A DNA stretch of 64,000 nt from Corynebacterium timonense. Its GTDB lineage: Bacteria > Actinomycetota > Actinomycetes > Mycobacteriales > Mycobacteriaceae. The notes beneath the pieces are model-generated. The model was not told where the DNA came from. It did no database searches and saw nothing but the letters and a program-made list of their open reading frames with translations. Each line of letters opens with the position of its first letter. The first letter of the stretch is position 1. The position numbers and the translations under genes were made by a program. Shown here piece by piece: positions 34,564-43,758 of the stretch. Location of the stretch: NCBI RefSeq assembly GCF_900105305.1, contig NZ_LT629765.1:1674001-1738000 (forward strand), given 5' to 3'.

Positions 34564-35316
34564 ATGGCCAACGATTACACCGCAGAAAGCTACGGAGAGG
34601 CCCTTGCCGACATCTACGACTTGATGTATCCCGATACTCCGGACGCCCACGACGCCGGTAAATTCCTGGCAGATTTGGCGGGCCATGGAGGGTCTGTTCT
34701 TGAACTTGGCGTTGGCACTGGGCGTATCGCCGTTCACACCGCGTCTCACGGGGTCCGAGTCCATGGTGTTGATGCGTCCCAGTCCATGCTAGACAAGCTT
34801 CATAAGAATAACCCAAACACGACCGTCACCACAGAGAAGCTTGATTTCATCACCCAATCCACTGGCCGAAAATTCGACGTTGTCGCCGTTCCACTGTCCA
34901 CCTTTTTCGCGGCAAGCACCCCGACAGCCCAGCTGAATGTAATGAAGCTGATGAAGGAACAGCTGAGCGCCGGTGGTACTATCGTCCTCGAGGGATTCGA
35001 TCCAACGGACTACCATGCGCAGCGCACACCCAAGACCGAAACTCTTCCACTGGCAGATGGACGCCTACAAATCAACACGACGTTCGTCGACCGTATTCGT
35101 CAGCTCCTTATTGTTGACCACGTCACCATCGGCCCAGAAGGAGCTTACAATCAAGCTAAAGAAATTGTCCGCTACGTGTTCCCCACGGAGATGGACATGA
35201 TGGCGCTGTCTCAAGGCCTTAATGTTACCGCTCGCTACGGCGATTGGAAAAGATCACCGCTCACCGCCAGCTCGCTTAGACACGTTTCTTTGTATAAGAA
35301 TCTAGAACACCGGTAG
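34564..35316 (+). CDS. SAM-dependent methyltransferase, candidate N-terminal N,N-dimethylase
   Basis: The 250-aa class I methyltransferase opens with ESYGEALADIYDLMYPDTPDAHDAG. It shows motif I VLELGVGTGRIAVHTAS, acidic motif II VHGVDASQSMLDKL and a post-I segment FDVVAVPLSTFFAAS, then LVLEGF-like GGTIVLEGFDPTDY. Methyltransferases of class V clusters (LxmM) dimethylate the peptide N-terminus; in cacaoidin this sits on the lanthionine at residue 1. ATG 34564 follows AAAGGGAAA. It is 57 bp downstream of the HopA1 gene. Confidence 0.85.
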   Translation: MANDYTAESYGEALADIYDLMYPDTPDAHDAGKFLADLAGHGGSVLELGVGTGRIAVHTASHGVRVHGVDASQSMLDKLHKNNPNTTVTTEKLDFITQSTGRKFDVVAVPLSTFFAASTPTAQLNVMKLMKEQLSAGGTIVLEGFDPTDYHAQRTPKTETLPLADGRLQINTTFVDRIRQLLIVDHVTIGPEGAYNQAKEIVRYVFPTEMDMMALSQGLNVTARYGDWKRSPLTASSLRHVSLYKNLEHR

Positions 35317-35375
35317 CCTAATTTAGGCATCGTCGTCCCCTGCCACTCAGACTATTGCAGATTAGGATTTCCCAT

Positions 35376-36059
35376 ATGCTTATTGTAGAGAACCTTTTCC
35401 TCCTGTTTACTCGCGACAACGGTCGAGTTAATGTCGGAATACCTAACCAGGACAAGGCGCTGAACGCTGGGCTATTCAGCGATCTTGTTTTGGCAGGTGT
35501 GGTGACGGTAGATCAATCCAATCATTTTAGAGAGTCTCTGATCCGAGTGCTGGAGTCGGCCCCTGTGGCTAACGTCGATCCCGAGTTGATCGTCGCCGGG
35601 TATAAAGCTCTATGCGAAAATCCCGGCGCTACTGTAGAAAGTCTGTTGCACGCTTCTTGGTTCGTCACTAGGAATCAGATTGCGCGATCACTCGCCAATC
35701 AAGGCGTCGTCACTATTGGCAGAGATAAGTTCTTTGGAATCGAACTGGAAAAATACCCCACCATTGATAGGCGGCCAGAAGAGGAACTTCGCGAGCGTCT
35801 CGCTTCTATGCTAAGAGGTGAAGAGGCGTCGACCGTGCAGGAAGCTCTTACTCTGGTACTTCTCGCTGAAGTGGGAAATATCAAGTTGGAACTGCGCGAA
35901 CAGCTTAGTGGGGTTTCTGTTCTCGACATTAAGACACGGGTTCGCGAGTTGGCAGAAGAGCACCTAACCCCTGTGGACGAACGCACAATTAAGGCCGTGC
36001 GCAGGGCAGTGGACTCTATGGTCTCCGTTCTCTCCGGCAGCGCTCTCTTCATGTCTTGA
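35376..36059 (+). CDS. GPP34 (GOLPH3-like) family protein
   Basis: This 227-aa protein starts MLIVENLFLLFTRDNGRV and contains LNAGLFSDLVLAGVVTVD, the typical N-terminal pattern of the GPP34/GOLPH3 family. A helical core and RTIKAVRRAVDSMVSVLSGSALF complete it. Actinobacterial members are linked to membrane/lipid binding and some lie in biosynthetic clusters. Its role here (peptide or membrane tethering, immunity) is unknown. ATG 35376 aligns with family starts; it is the last gene before an IS-rich stretch. Confidence 0.78.
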   Translation: MLIVENLFLLFTRDNGRVNVGIPNQDKALNAGLFSDLVLAGVVTVDQSNHFRESLIRVLESAPVANVDPELIVAGYKALCENPGATVESLLHASWFVTRNQIARSLANQGVVTIGRDKFFGIELEKYPTIDRRPEEELRERLASMLRGEEASTVQEALTLVLLAEVGNIKLELREQLSGVSVLDIKTRVRELAEEHLTPVDERTIKAVRRAVDSMVSVLSGSALFMS

Positions 36060-36394
36060 CAAGACAGTTCCCCGTGGCGTCCACTACTTGGCTAAGCGAT
36101 GCAAATTTGTTCGATCGGAATTAGCAGGCGCGCTATTTGCCAGCCTGGTTGTGAGTCATCCGAGTCAAGGAGTTCATAATCATGTTGAAGTTTCGTGCTG
36201 CCGCTGAGAAAGCGGATTTGATCACGGAATACCTTGCCGTGCCGCATAGAAAGAAAGCCCAGTGGCGACAAGAGCATAACTTGTCGTCCAATGACGTCTG
36301 TAAGTGAAGGCGTCAGTACTTCGGCGGGAACGTGGATCGTGATCTGACACCACGCACAATAGGTTCCATGGACAAACCTTCAGCGCGCCTTGTC
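36060..36394. other. Spacer between GPP34 gene and IS fragments, no gene seen
   Basis: About 335 bp of moderate GC with short frames only. It may include rearrangement debris, but nothing is identifiable. Confidence 0.4.
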
Positions 36395-36762
36395 GGACCT
36401 GACCCCCTGTTGGTGGACATAGGCTAGCCCCGGTTGATAGCCGGAGGAAGGTAGTCTCAGTCCATGCCTCGTAAGTCCTACTCTGAGGAGTTCAAGCGCG
36501 ACGCGGTCGCGATGTATGAAGACACAGACGGTGTGTCTCTTAACTCGGTTGCTCATGATCTCGGTGTTAACCGTGGCAGTCTCGCTGCCTGGGTCAAGCG
36601 CTACGGCACGGGCAAAAAACCCCGTGCGATTGATGCCGCAGCTCGAGCCCGAAAAGCATCGAATTCAGAGCGGATCCGACAACTCGAGAAGCAAAACCGG
36701 CTTCTTCAAGAAGAACGAGATATCCTTCGCAAAGCGGCGCAGTATTTTGCGAAAGAGATGGG
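36395..36762 (+). mobile_element. 5' fragment of the same IS3-family element (orfA only)
   Basis: This starts with the IS left end (GGACCTGACCCCCTGTTGG) and runs through orfA (36464 onward, MPRKSYSEEFKRDAVAMYE, variant SLNSVAHDLG) to GAAAGAGATGGG, where the match stops and orfA runs into unrelated sequence (ending KKTEMVAVW). The orfB part is missing. The matching 3' end of this element type is at 45051. Confidence 0.85.
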
Positions 36763-36857
36763 TGTTAAGAAGACCGAAATGGTAGCGGTGTGGTGAGTAT
36801 CTGGTAGCGCCTGAGTGGGCACCCGGTAGCGGTATCTCACTCAGGCGTTGCCGGTTG

Positions 36858-37330
36858 TTATGCGTTGGTGGTCAGGCGCATGTTTGGTCCTTCGAGTGTG
36901 ATGATTTCGGCGCCGGAGACGAGTCGGTTGAGGATTGACTCGGAGATCACGGCGTCGGGGATGGACTTGTACCACTCGTGTGGGGTGAACTGTGAGGTCA
37001 CAATGGTTGAGACTTTGCTTTCCCGCCCGGCGAGGATATTGAGTAGCTGGTGCGCGGTCGCGTGCCGTTTCCGTGTAGTTGGTAGGGGCAATCCGCGTAG
37101 TTGGTAGGGGTTTTCCGGATAGGTGGTAGGGATCCCTTTTTTCGGTCATTTTTGTAGATGGCGTCGGCTCAATCTGTGCCGGCGTGTCACCACTTTCTGA
37201 CCGCAAAGAGGGCCTTTATGGCCAACTTCAAAGACATCATGGCGATGTGTTTGGGCGGAGCGAGCTATGCAGCCATCTCTGCTGCCTTGGAGTGCTCCAA
37301 CAGGGATATCGCCAAAGTCAAAACAGTGAG
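36858..37330. pseudogene. IS21-family istB and istA fragments
   Basis: Minus strand 36858-37091 encodes the C-terminus of an IstB helper ATPase (HQLLNILAGRESKVSTIVTSQFTPHEWYKSI, ILNRLVSGAEIITLEG). Plus strand 37218-37330 encodes an IstA N-terminus (FKDIMAMCLGGASYAAISAALECSNRDIAKVK). Opposite orientation and truncation show that these are leftovers of different insertion events. Confidence 0.7.
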
Positions 37331-37339
37331 GTCAAGTCC

Positions 37340-38771
37340 ACGGTGGTGGTGTATCTGCCTTCCGATATGAACAAGCAGGATGACGGTGTCAGGGGCCGTC
37401 ACGAGCTCGGTGCTGGCGTGGGCTCATGCAACCTCCTGAGTGGATTCGCCGGCATCAATGACGGTGGCTGTCATCATCGTCTTGGTCTGTTCCAGGCTGG
37501 TTAGCGACATGTAGCGTTTCTGCTGGATCCAATCATCGTGTTGCTCGGCGAGTACCGCCCCGACCAGACGCACGACGGCGTCGCGGTTGGGGAAGATCCC
37601 CACGACGTCGGTGCGACGTCTGATCTCCCGGTTGAGCCTTTCAGTGGGGTTGTTTGACCACACCTTCGTCCACACCGCTTTCGGCGCGTTCGTAAACGCC
37701 AGCAGGTCGTCCAAGGATTCCTCCAGGTAATCCGCCACATGGGGGAACTTCTGCTGGCAAAACTCAATGACGTCTCGGGCCTGGTCCCACACGGCCTGGG
37801 CGTCGGGTTGTTGGAAGATCGTGTGAAACATCGCCGACAATGTCGGCCACTGGGTTTTCGGCACCATCGATGACAGATTCTTCGCGAAATGGGTGCGGCA
37901 CCGCTGCCAGGATGCGTTGGGTAGGCAGTCACCCACAGCGGCTTGGATGCCTAGGTGGGCGTCGCTGGTGACCAGGTACACCTGATCCAGGCCCCGGGCT
38001 TTCAGGTCGCGGAAGAACCCGGTCCACGACGCGGCCGATTCGGCGGTGGCGACCTGCATACCAAGCAACTCCCGGTACCCGTCGGCGTTAACCCCGGTGG
38101 CCAGCAGCACGCTGGTTTTGACGACGCGCCCGCCTTCACGCACCTTCATCGTCAGCGCGTCGCAGGAAACATAGAGGTAGGGGCCGGTGTCCAACGGGCG
38201 GGTGCGGAAGTCTTCGACCATCACGTCGAGTTCTTTGGCCATGGTAGACACCTGTGACTTCGACAGGTTGGTGATCCCGAGGGTGGCGACAAGGTCGTTC
38301 ATGCGGCGGGTGGAGACCCCCTTGAGGTAGCAGGTGGCTACGACGGTGGCCAGGGCGCGTTCTGCTCGTGAGCGGCGCTCCAACAACCAGTCGGGGAAGA
38401 ATGATCCGTGGCGAAGTTTCGGGATTCTCACGTCGATGGTGCCCACGCGTGTGTCCAGGTCGCGGTGGCGGTAGCCGTTTCGGTGGTTGGTGCGGGTGTC
38501 GCTGACTGTGGCGTAGTCGGCCCCGCAGATGCTGTCTGCTTGGGTGGAGAGGATCTGGTTGATGAAGTCCTGCAGCATCTGACGCATCAGATCCGGGGAT
38601 GCTTGGGCGAGCAGCTCATCAAGGTAGGCGGTCGGGTCGATATGATTGGGTCCAGCGGTCATCGCGTTGGTTCCTTTCGAGGAGATGTTGGAATTGATTC
38701 GAAAGGTACTGCGGTGGCCGCCTCACACGTTCATGAGGTCCCTCACCGACAGTCACAGGTACACCACGCTA
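37340..38771 (-). mobile_element. IS256-family insertion sequence, apparently intact
   Basis: The ends carry related inverted motifs (GGTGGTGGTGTATCTG at the left; CACAGGTACACCACGCT at the right), about 1.43 kb apart, around one intact transposase gene. It is the only clearly intact element with a complete catalytic gene in the island. Confidence 0.75.
37424..38662 (-). CDS. IS256-family transposase
   Basis: This 412-aa mutator-type DDE transposase contains DSICGADYATVSDTRTNHRNGYRHR, VRIPKLRHGSFFPDWLLERRSRAERAL, VSCDALTMKVREGGRV (first Asp), LVTSDAHLGIQAAV (second Asp, S-D-A-H), CRTHFAKNLSSMVPK and the Glu-containing NNPTERLNREIRRRTDVVGIFPN. The length and all motifs are as expected for an active enzyme. 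Confidence 0.92.
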   Translation of the reverse strand: MTAGPNHIDPTAYLDELLAQASPDLMRQMLQDFINQILSTQADSICGADYATVSDTRTNHRNGYRHRDLDTRVGTIDVRIPKLRHGSFFPDWLLERRSRAERALATVVATCYLKGVSTRRMNDLVATLGITNLSKSQVSTMAKELDVMVEDFRTRPLDTGPYLYVSCDALTMKVREGGRVVKTSVLLATGVNADGYRELLGMQVATAESAASWTGFFRDLKARGLDQVYLVTSDAHLGIQAAVGDCLPNASWQRCRTHFAKNLSSMVPKTQWPTLSAMFHTIFQQPDAQAVWDQARDVIEFCQQKFPHVADYLEESLDDLLAFTNAPKAVWTKVWSNNPTERLNREIRRRTDVVGIFPNRDAVVRLVGAVLAEQHDDWIQQKRYMSLTSLEQTKTMMTATVIDAGESTQEVA

Positions 38772-39070
38772 GCGGACGCAACCAACAGTGATTGCTGACC
38801 ACGCAATCACGCAGTCTTCGTTCGCCCAGCTGGATCCAGAGTTCTTCGATACGCACTTCAGCGATCAGCTGTTGCGCGGTCGTATCTAGTAACACCGTGG
38901 TGAGTATCGAGTAACGCATTGGTGAGTATCCAATAACAGTCCGGGGGAGGATTCTGGTGACCGCGTGACTTCAGGGCACGCGTCGTTACCAGAGGAGTCT
39001 GATTGTGACTGACTACCGGGCGGTAATGGATCAAGTGCTGAAAGGCTGGTCTGTCCGCCAAATCTGTTCG
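38772..39070. other. Rearranged spacer between two IS elements
   Basis: This contains an open tail reading FAQLDPEFFDTHFSDQLLRGRI then stop at 38888, followed by TGGTGAGTATC repeats like those at 36795. It appears to be a residue of another mobile element that I cannot name. Confidence 0.4.
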
Positions 39071-40386
39071 AGTGGTTTGCCCCGGGTTTAATGGAGGGTA
39101 GGAATTTGGAAAAGGAGCCCTATACATGCCCTCGAAGTACACGCCTGAGTTGAGGCAGCGCGCCATCGAATTGGTGCTGCATGCGCAAGCTGACCCTGAC
39201 ACGTCTCGTGGTGCGATATCCCGCATCGCTGTCGAGCTCGGAATGAGCAAGGAAACTCTGCGCGGCTGGGTCCGCGCTCATAAACAATCCGGCGCGGCAA
39301 CCCCGGGCGGAATCGGTGGATTGTGCAGCAGAAAACCGCAGACTGCGAGCTGAACTGATTGAAGCGAAGCGCGCCAACGAGATTTTGAAAAGAGCATCAG
39401 CTTTTTTCGCGGCGGAGTGCGAGCGCCCACACACGTAGTCGTCCGGTTCATCGACGACAACAGGGAGGAATTCGGGGTCGAACCGATTATTCGCGCCCTT
39501 TCAGCAACCAACGCGAAAATCGCCCTGAGCACCTACTACGCCTACAAATCCCGGCCTGAATCATCTCGATCTATCCGCGACCGACAACTACGCAACACTT
39601 TGCGTGCCATCTACGACGACAACTACTCCTGCTATGGAGCGCGCAAACTATGGGCCGAGATCAACCGCCGAGGCGATGTCGGTCACCTCGCCCGGTGCAC
39701 CGTTGAGCGCCTCATGGCACTCGAAGGCATCCGTGGTATCCGGCGCCGGAAGAAAAAGCCCTCGACCCGCAGCGCTGCCCCCGATAACTGCCCATCCGAT
39801 GTGGTCACACGCGACTTTTGTGTCGATGCGCCGAACCGGCTGTGGGTCGCGGATATCACATACATCCCCACGCGTGCCGGATGGGTGTACGCCTCGTTCG
39901 TCCTCGACGCGTATACCCGGGAGATTGTTGGCTGGCAGATCACCAACCACATGCGCACATCGCTGGCTAAAGACGCACTTGACATGGCCTTGTCAGCGCG
40001 CTTGCGCGCCGGTGAAGATGTCTCCGGTCTGATCCATCACTTTAGACAGGGGCGTGCAGTACAGGTCGGTCGTCTACGGAGAGACCTTGGCCCAGTCGCA
40101 GGTTATCGCTTCGGTTGGCTCGCAGGGAGACTCCTACGACAACGCGATGGCAGAAGCGCTGAACTCAGTGTTCAAAGCTGAACTCATCGACCGTAGGACC
40201 TGGCCGGGGCTGCGAGATGTTCTCGTCGCGACCTCGACATGGGTCGGCTGGTACAACAACCGTCGTGTGCACTCGGCGCTAGGGTACCGCCCGCCCCGCC
40301 AGGCCCATCAGGAATACACCACCGCGAACACCCAAACGGCCTCATCAACAACAATAGGACCCTCTACAAAACCCGGGGCTTGACAC
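39071..40386 (+). mobile_element. IS3-family element of a second type, transposase frameshifted
   Basis: Inverted ends TGGTTTGCCCCGGG (39072) and CCCGGGGCTTGACA (to 40385) bracket 1.31 kb with orfA/orfB. The element differs from copies 1 and 2. Confidence 0.82.
39126..40383 (+). pseudogene. IS3-family transposase OrfAB, several frameshifts
   Basis: OrfA starts MPSKYTPELRQRAIELVLHA and loses frame near 39320 (after GGIGGL) before LRAELIEAKRANEILKRASAFFA. OrfB starts near 39417 (VVVRFIDDNREEFGVEPIIRAL), carries LWVADITYIPTRAGW, and breaks near 40040 just at the second Asp (HHFRQGRAVQ where HHSDRGVQ is expected). It continues QGDSYDNAMAEALNSVFKAELI and ends HSALGYRPP. It is not functional as read. 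Confidence 0.83.
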
Positions 40387-41047
40387 TCCGTGCTGGTTGA
40401 ATCACGCTGGCACATCCGCTCGCCGGAATACAGGTGCCGATGGCGATGGAGAAACTCCACAATCACTTCTATGCGCGGTCGAGCTCCGCCTGGGCGAAAA
40501 ATTTAGGGGCAGCTTCATGACTTCATGAGCTTCCTTAGCTTGGTGACTTCCCTGCGCAGTTTCCTGAGTTTAGCATCTCTATCCGCGTCACTTACCTGAG
40601 CTGCTTGCTCATCAGTATGCTCGGCCCTCCTAGCTCAATTTCGCAGCGTGGAGGCCTTTATTCCTGTTTTGGCTTCCACATCACGAATCACCACCGCCTT
40701 CGACGGAGCACCGTAAGCAAGAATGTCAAAGTACATCTTCACCGCACGGTCACGGGTTTCCCGATCATAAGGGTTGATAGAAATGCGGCGACCCCCTTGG
40801 GTACAACTTGACCTCTAACAAACCCAATCCGCTCTATTGTGCTTGCCCATCAGCTTAGCCGAGATACGGCCTATGGTATACTTCAGTCCGCGTAATCGCT
40901 CGACTGGACAATTACTCCTTTATCAATGCTTCGCCGAACTTTTGGTTTGAGCACATAACACGAACAATCCTTCAAAGCATTTAGGTTTCGTGCTATGCAA
41001 GCTCAGTCTCGGACTCCACATAATCGCAACACTAGGATCCACAACAA
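40387..41047. other. Region upstream of the M16 peptidase pair: IS relics and a possible promoter
   Basis: Around 40480-40560 the minus strand reads like the end of an IS3 OrfA (FFAQAELDRA; KLRKLRREVTKL). No complete gene is present. TTAGCC (40855) and TATACT (40877) with a 16-bp spacer are a weak promoter candidate 165 bp before the first M16 gene. Confidence 0.45.
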
Positions 41048-42283
41048 ATGTGCCAACCTCCACCACAGATTATCCTCGACAACGGGGTTCGGATCTGCAC
41101 CCTTCCCGGACCAACACCAACGACCGCAGTCATCGCAGTACATGTCCGCTCCGGCTTCCGTTCTGAGCCTGAGGGACTGCCCGGTCTAGCCCATCTGTTT
41201 GAACACATGCTCTTCGCGCAAGGCACTAGTATCGCGGACGATTCCTTCCTTGCGACAGTCAGCAAGCTTGGCGGTCATGCCGCCGCGCACACGCGCCACA
41301 ACTATACCGAATTTTTTGACGTAATTCCACGCCGACACCTCGGTGATGTCCTCTCCCTGGAGGGCAACCGGTTCTTGGCGGAGCCACCTAGCCCTGCTGC
41401 TATACGAAACCAACTACAAATAATCAACGCCGAAATACTTGAAGTGACCCACGGTACCGGCATCGGAGGATTTCCTTGGAGGCAACTGCCACAAGTGATG
41501 TACTCCCACTGGGCGAATGCCCATGACGGGTATGGCGACGTGGATGCCTTAGCGTGCGCCTCTATAGGCGACATTCAGGAGCACTTCTACCATTCTTACG
41601 CACCCGCCAACCTCATCGTTTCGGTGGCCGCTGATCAGCTCACTACATCAGAACTAGACACCCTTACTCAGCTTTTCGGGGGCATACAAGCACGGTCGGC
41701 ACATGCACCCGCTGTCCGAACAGAACCCCGCGTGACGGCCGACCAACACAGTGAAAGCGCGCATCCGGTTTGCCCCCAGCCGACAACTGCAGTTGGACTG
41801 GCACTTCCTGACCCTGTTAAATACCCGCGACTCTACCGAGGCAGTACGGCACTGGGAACGCTGATTGGCGTACTGTCCGGTCCGAACGGACTGCGCCCCC
41901 AGACTGGATGGTTTGGTCGTCCGCTCGACACCAGTATTCCCGACGCCTGGATCATTATCGCGCCGGCCTTGGGAGACGTGCCGGGTGAAGGATTGACCGA
42001 AACCGTTCGTGCGACCCTGAGATCGTGGGCCGCAGGTGAGTTTACCGAGGATCAGTTCAGATTCTTGACGGCTCAGCTGCGCATTGACGGCCAACGCCGA
42101 GCCCAACACCCTGCCTTCGCTGCTCGCGCAACCGGAGCGAGGACCATTCTGTATAACGCACCGGAGAATGTTGTCGAGGCGGACTGTCACTACCGGGGAG
42201 TCTACCGCGAGGATCTTGTAGCAGCGGCCGACTGGTTACTAAACCAACCAGCTGCTAGTGTTACGATCCGTAAGGAACTTTGA
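41048..42283 (+). CDS. M16-family zinc peptidase, catalytic subunit
   Basis: This 411-aa pitrilysin-type metalloprotease has the inverted zinc motif HLFEH (His49, Glu52, His53) and the third ligand Glu129 in INAEILEV, 75 residues later. GHAAAHTRHNYTEFF is the usual substrate-binding strand. There is no signal peptide, so it should act in the cytoplasm. M16 pairs accompany class V lanthipeptide clusters and probably remove the leader or trim the peptide. It is coupled by a 1-nt stop/start overlap to the second subunit. Confidence 0.88.
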   Translation: MCQPPPQIILDNGVRICTLPGPTPTTAVIAVHVRSGFRSEPEGLPGLAHLFEHMLFAQGTSIADDSFLATVSKLGGHAAAHTRHNYTEFFDVIPRRHLGDVLSLEGNRFLAEPPSPAAIRNQLQIINAEILEVTHGTGIGGFPWRQLPQVMYSHWANAHDGYGDVDALACASIGDIQEHFYHSYAPANLIVSVAADQLTTSELDTLTQLFGGIQARSAHAPAVRTEPRVTADQHSESAHPVCPQPTTAVGLALPDPVKYPRLYRGSTALGTLIGVLSGPNGLRPQTGWFGRPLDTSIPDAWIIIAPALGDVPGEGLTETVRATLRSWAAGEFTEDQFRFLTAQLRIDGQRRAQHPAFAARATGARTILYNAPENVVEADCHYRGVYREDLVAAADWLLNQPAASVTIRKEL

Positions 42284-43518
42284 TGATCCTCCTGCCACCA
42301 CATGCTAAGTTTGCAGTAGACGGGCTCGACGTCCACGTTTTCTCAACGCCACATTGCGAATTGTCTGAGGTTCGAGCGGCAATCCCACTTTTCCGAGAAA
42401 CTGAAACTGACGCCGCAGCGGCGGCGATACTGGGTAACGTAGCCTTGCAGCCGACGTTGCCCTCACAGCGTTGCTATAGGGATACATTGCTCAGGAAGGG
42501 AGCTGAATTCAGCGTCTCGCTGATGTCCGACAAAGTCTTCATTAGTGGCGTTTGTCCTCGCGATAGAATTGCTGATTGCCTTTTCACCGTGTTCCAGGCC
42601 TGCTTGGACGTTCCTACTGGAGCTGAGTTCGCATACCTACTGCGCACCGCCAAAGTGCACGCCCAGATGCTGGCCGAGGTTCCAGATATAGCTTTACATA
42701 CTGAAAATCTCCGTCGCCGCTGGGGTAGCCATCCTTTTGCGATGGGAATGACTACTGTAGAGGCACTACAAAAGCTAACACACTCGGATTACGCCGCCTT
42801 TGTTGCAGAACGGATTGGTGTTGCCGGCGGACAGTTCGTTATCTGCACTGATATCCCGGACCACGGGAAGTTGCTTGATGACTTTGCAGCTGAAATCGCT
42901 GACGGGATTAGAAGCCTGCCAACGCACAATCTTCACCTGGGACCGGAGATAGATATAGCGCCGGTGACGCCGGGAACTTATCAGCTTGGCCGTGCTGAAC
43001 CGGAAGCTGTCGTCTCGATGCAGCTCATGATGCCGGCCGCGCCGCGCACCGCATCGGACAATGCGGCATTTCGTACGGCGTCAACTATCCTCGGTGGATA
43101 TCCTAATTCACGATTACTTACTCAACTACGTGATGTTCTAGGAGTAGTTTATCAAATCTCCAGCTACACCGAAGATTATCGGGGGGCGGCCAATCTCACC
43201 ATATCGCTAAAAACTCCAATTCACTTGTTTCAGGAAACGGCGGTGCGACTTGATGAAATCGTCAATGACTTTGTCAGCAATGGACCTGGCACAGGAGAAT
43301 TAAATGACGCTGTCCGCTATCTTATAAACTCTACCGCTGTAAGCTGGGCTAACCCGGCGGGGTTCGGTTCTGCACAAGCGGCGCTATTGAGCACTGGCGT
43401 TACCCTAGACTACTGGGACCGACTCGCCTTTGATCTCGCTGAGCTAAACGTCGACGACGTTACGCAAGCGGCTCGACGCTATATGGGTGAGGGCGTTCGC
43501 ATCCTAGGAAGCGCCTGA
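42283..43518 (+). CDS. M16-family peptidase-like protein, non-catalytic subunit
   Basis: This 411-aa M16 homologue lacks the HxxEH motif; the equivalent N-terminal region reads AAIPLFRETETDAAAAAILG. It keeps the R/Y substrate-recognition motif in PNSRLLTQLRDVLGVVYQISSYTE, as in the non-catalytic partner of heterodimeric M16B proteases. With the upstream gene it would make an asymmetric heterodimer. The start ATG 42283 overlaps the previous stop (TGATG). It ends the recognisable cluster. Confidence 0.86.
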   Translation: MILLPPHAKFAVDGLDVHVFSTPHCELSEVRAAIPLFRETETDAAAAAILGNVALQPTLPSQRCYRDTLLRKGAEFSVSLMSDKVFISGVCPRDRIADCLFTVFQACLDVPTGAEFAYLLRTAKVHAQMLAEVPDIALHTENLRRRWGSHPFAMGMTTVEALQKLTHSDYAAFVAERIGVAGGQFVICTDIPDHGKLLDDFAAEIADGIRSLPTHNLHLGPEIDIAPVTPGTYQLGRAEPEAVVSMQLMMPAAPRTASDNAAFRTASTILGGYPNSRLLTQLRDVLGVVYQISSYTEDYRGAANLTISLKTPIHLFQETAVRLDEIVNDFVSNGPGTGELNDAVRYLINSTAVSWANPAGFGSAQAALLSTGVTLDYWDRLAFDLAELNVDDVTQAARRYMGEGVRILGSA

Positions 43519-43758
43519 CTTCCCTGAACTGTGTGTAGATTGCAACTTCTGGTAGGCGTTTACTACGTAGGTTGCCGATGTCAACCGCGCAGCGGCTGGG
43601 CCTAAACCTCGGTAAGTGCACATGGGGATGCAATCAAGATGCGATAGCTAGCGTGACTGATTCGGCGGTCCTGAGTGCGTTCTGGAGCAGCCTGGTTTTG
43701 GGGCCGTGTTACCTAAGCGGGGGTGTCCCCCGAGTAGTGGACACGGCGTTGGTGTCAG

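Noticed and set aside
24066..43518. Alternative assignment as linaridin or thioamitide cluster
   Set aside because: A Thr-rich precursor ending in Cys also suits linaridins, and HopA1/APH pairs also occur with thioamitides, but no CypL/CypH-type membrane protein and no YcaO/TfuA gene is present, and two cysteines in lanthidin spacing favour class V.
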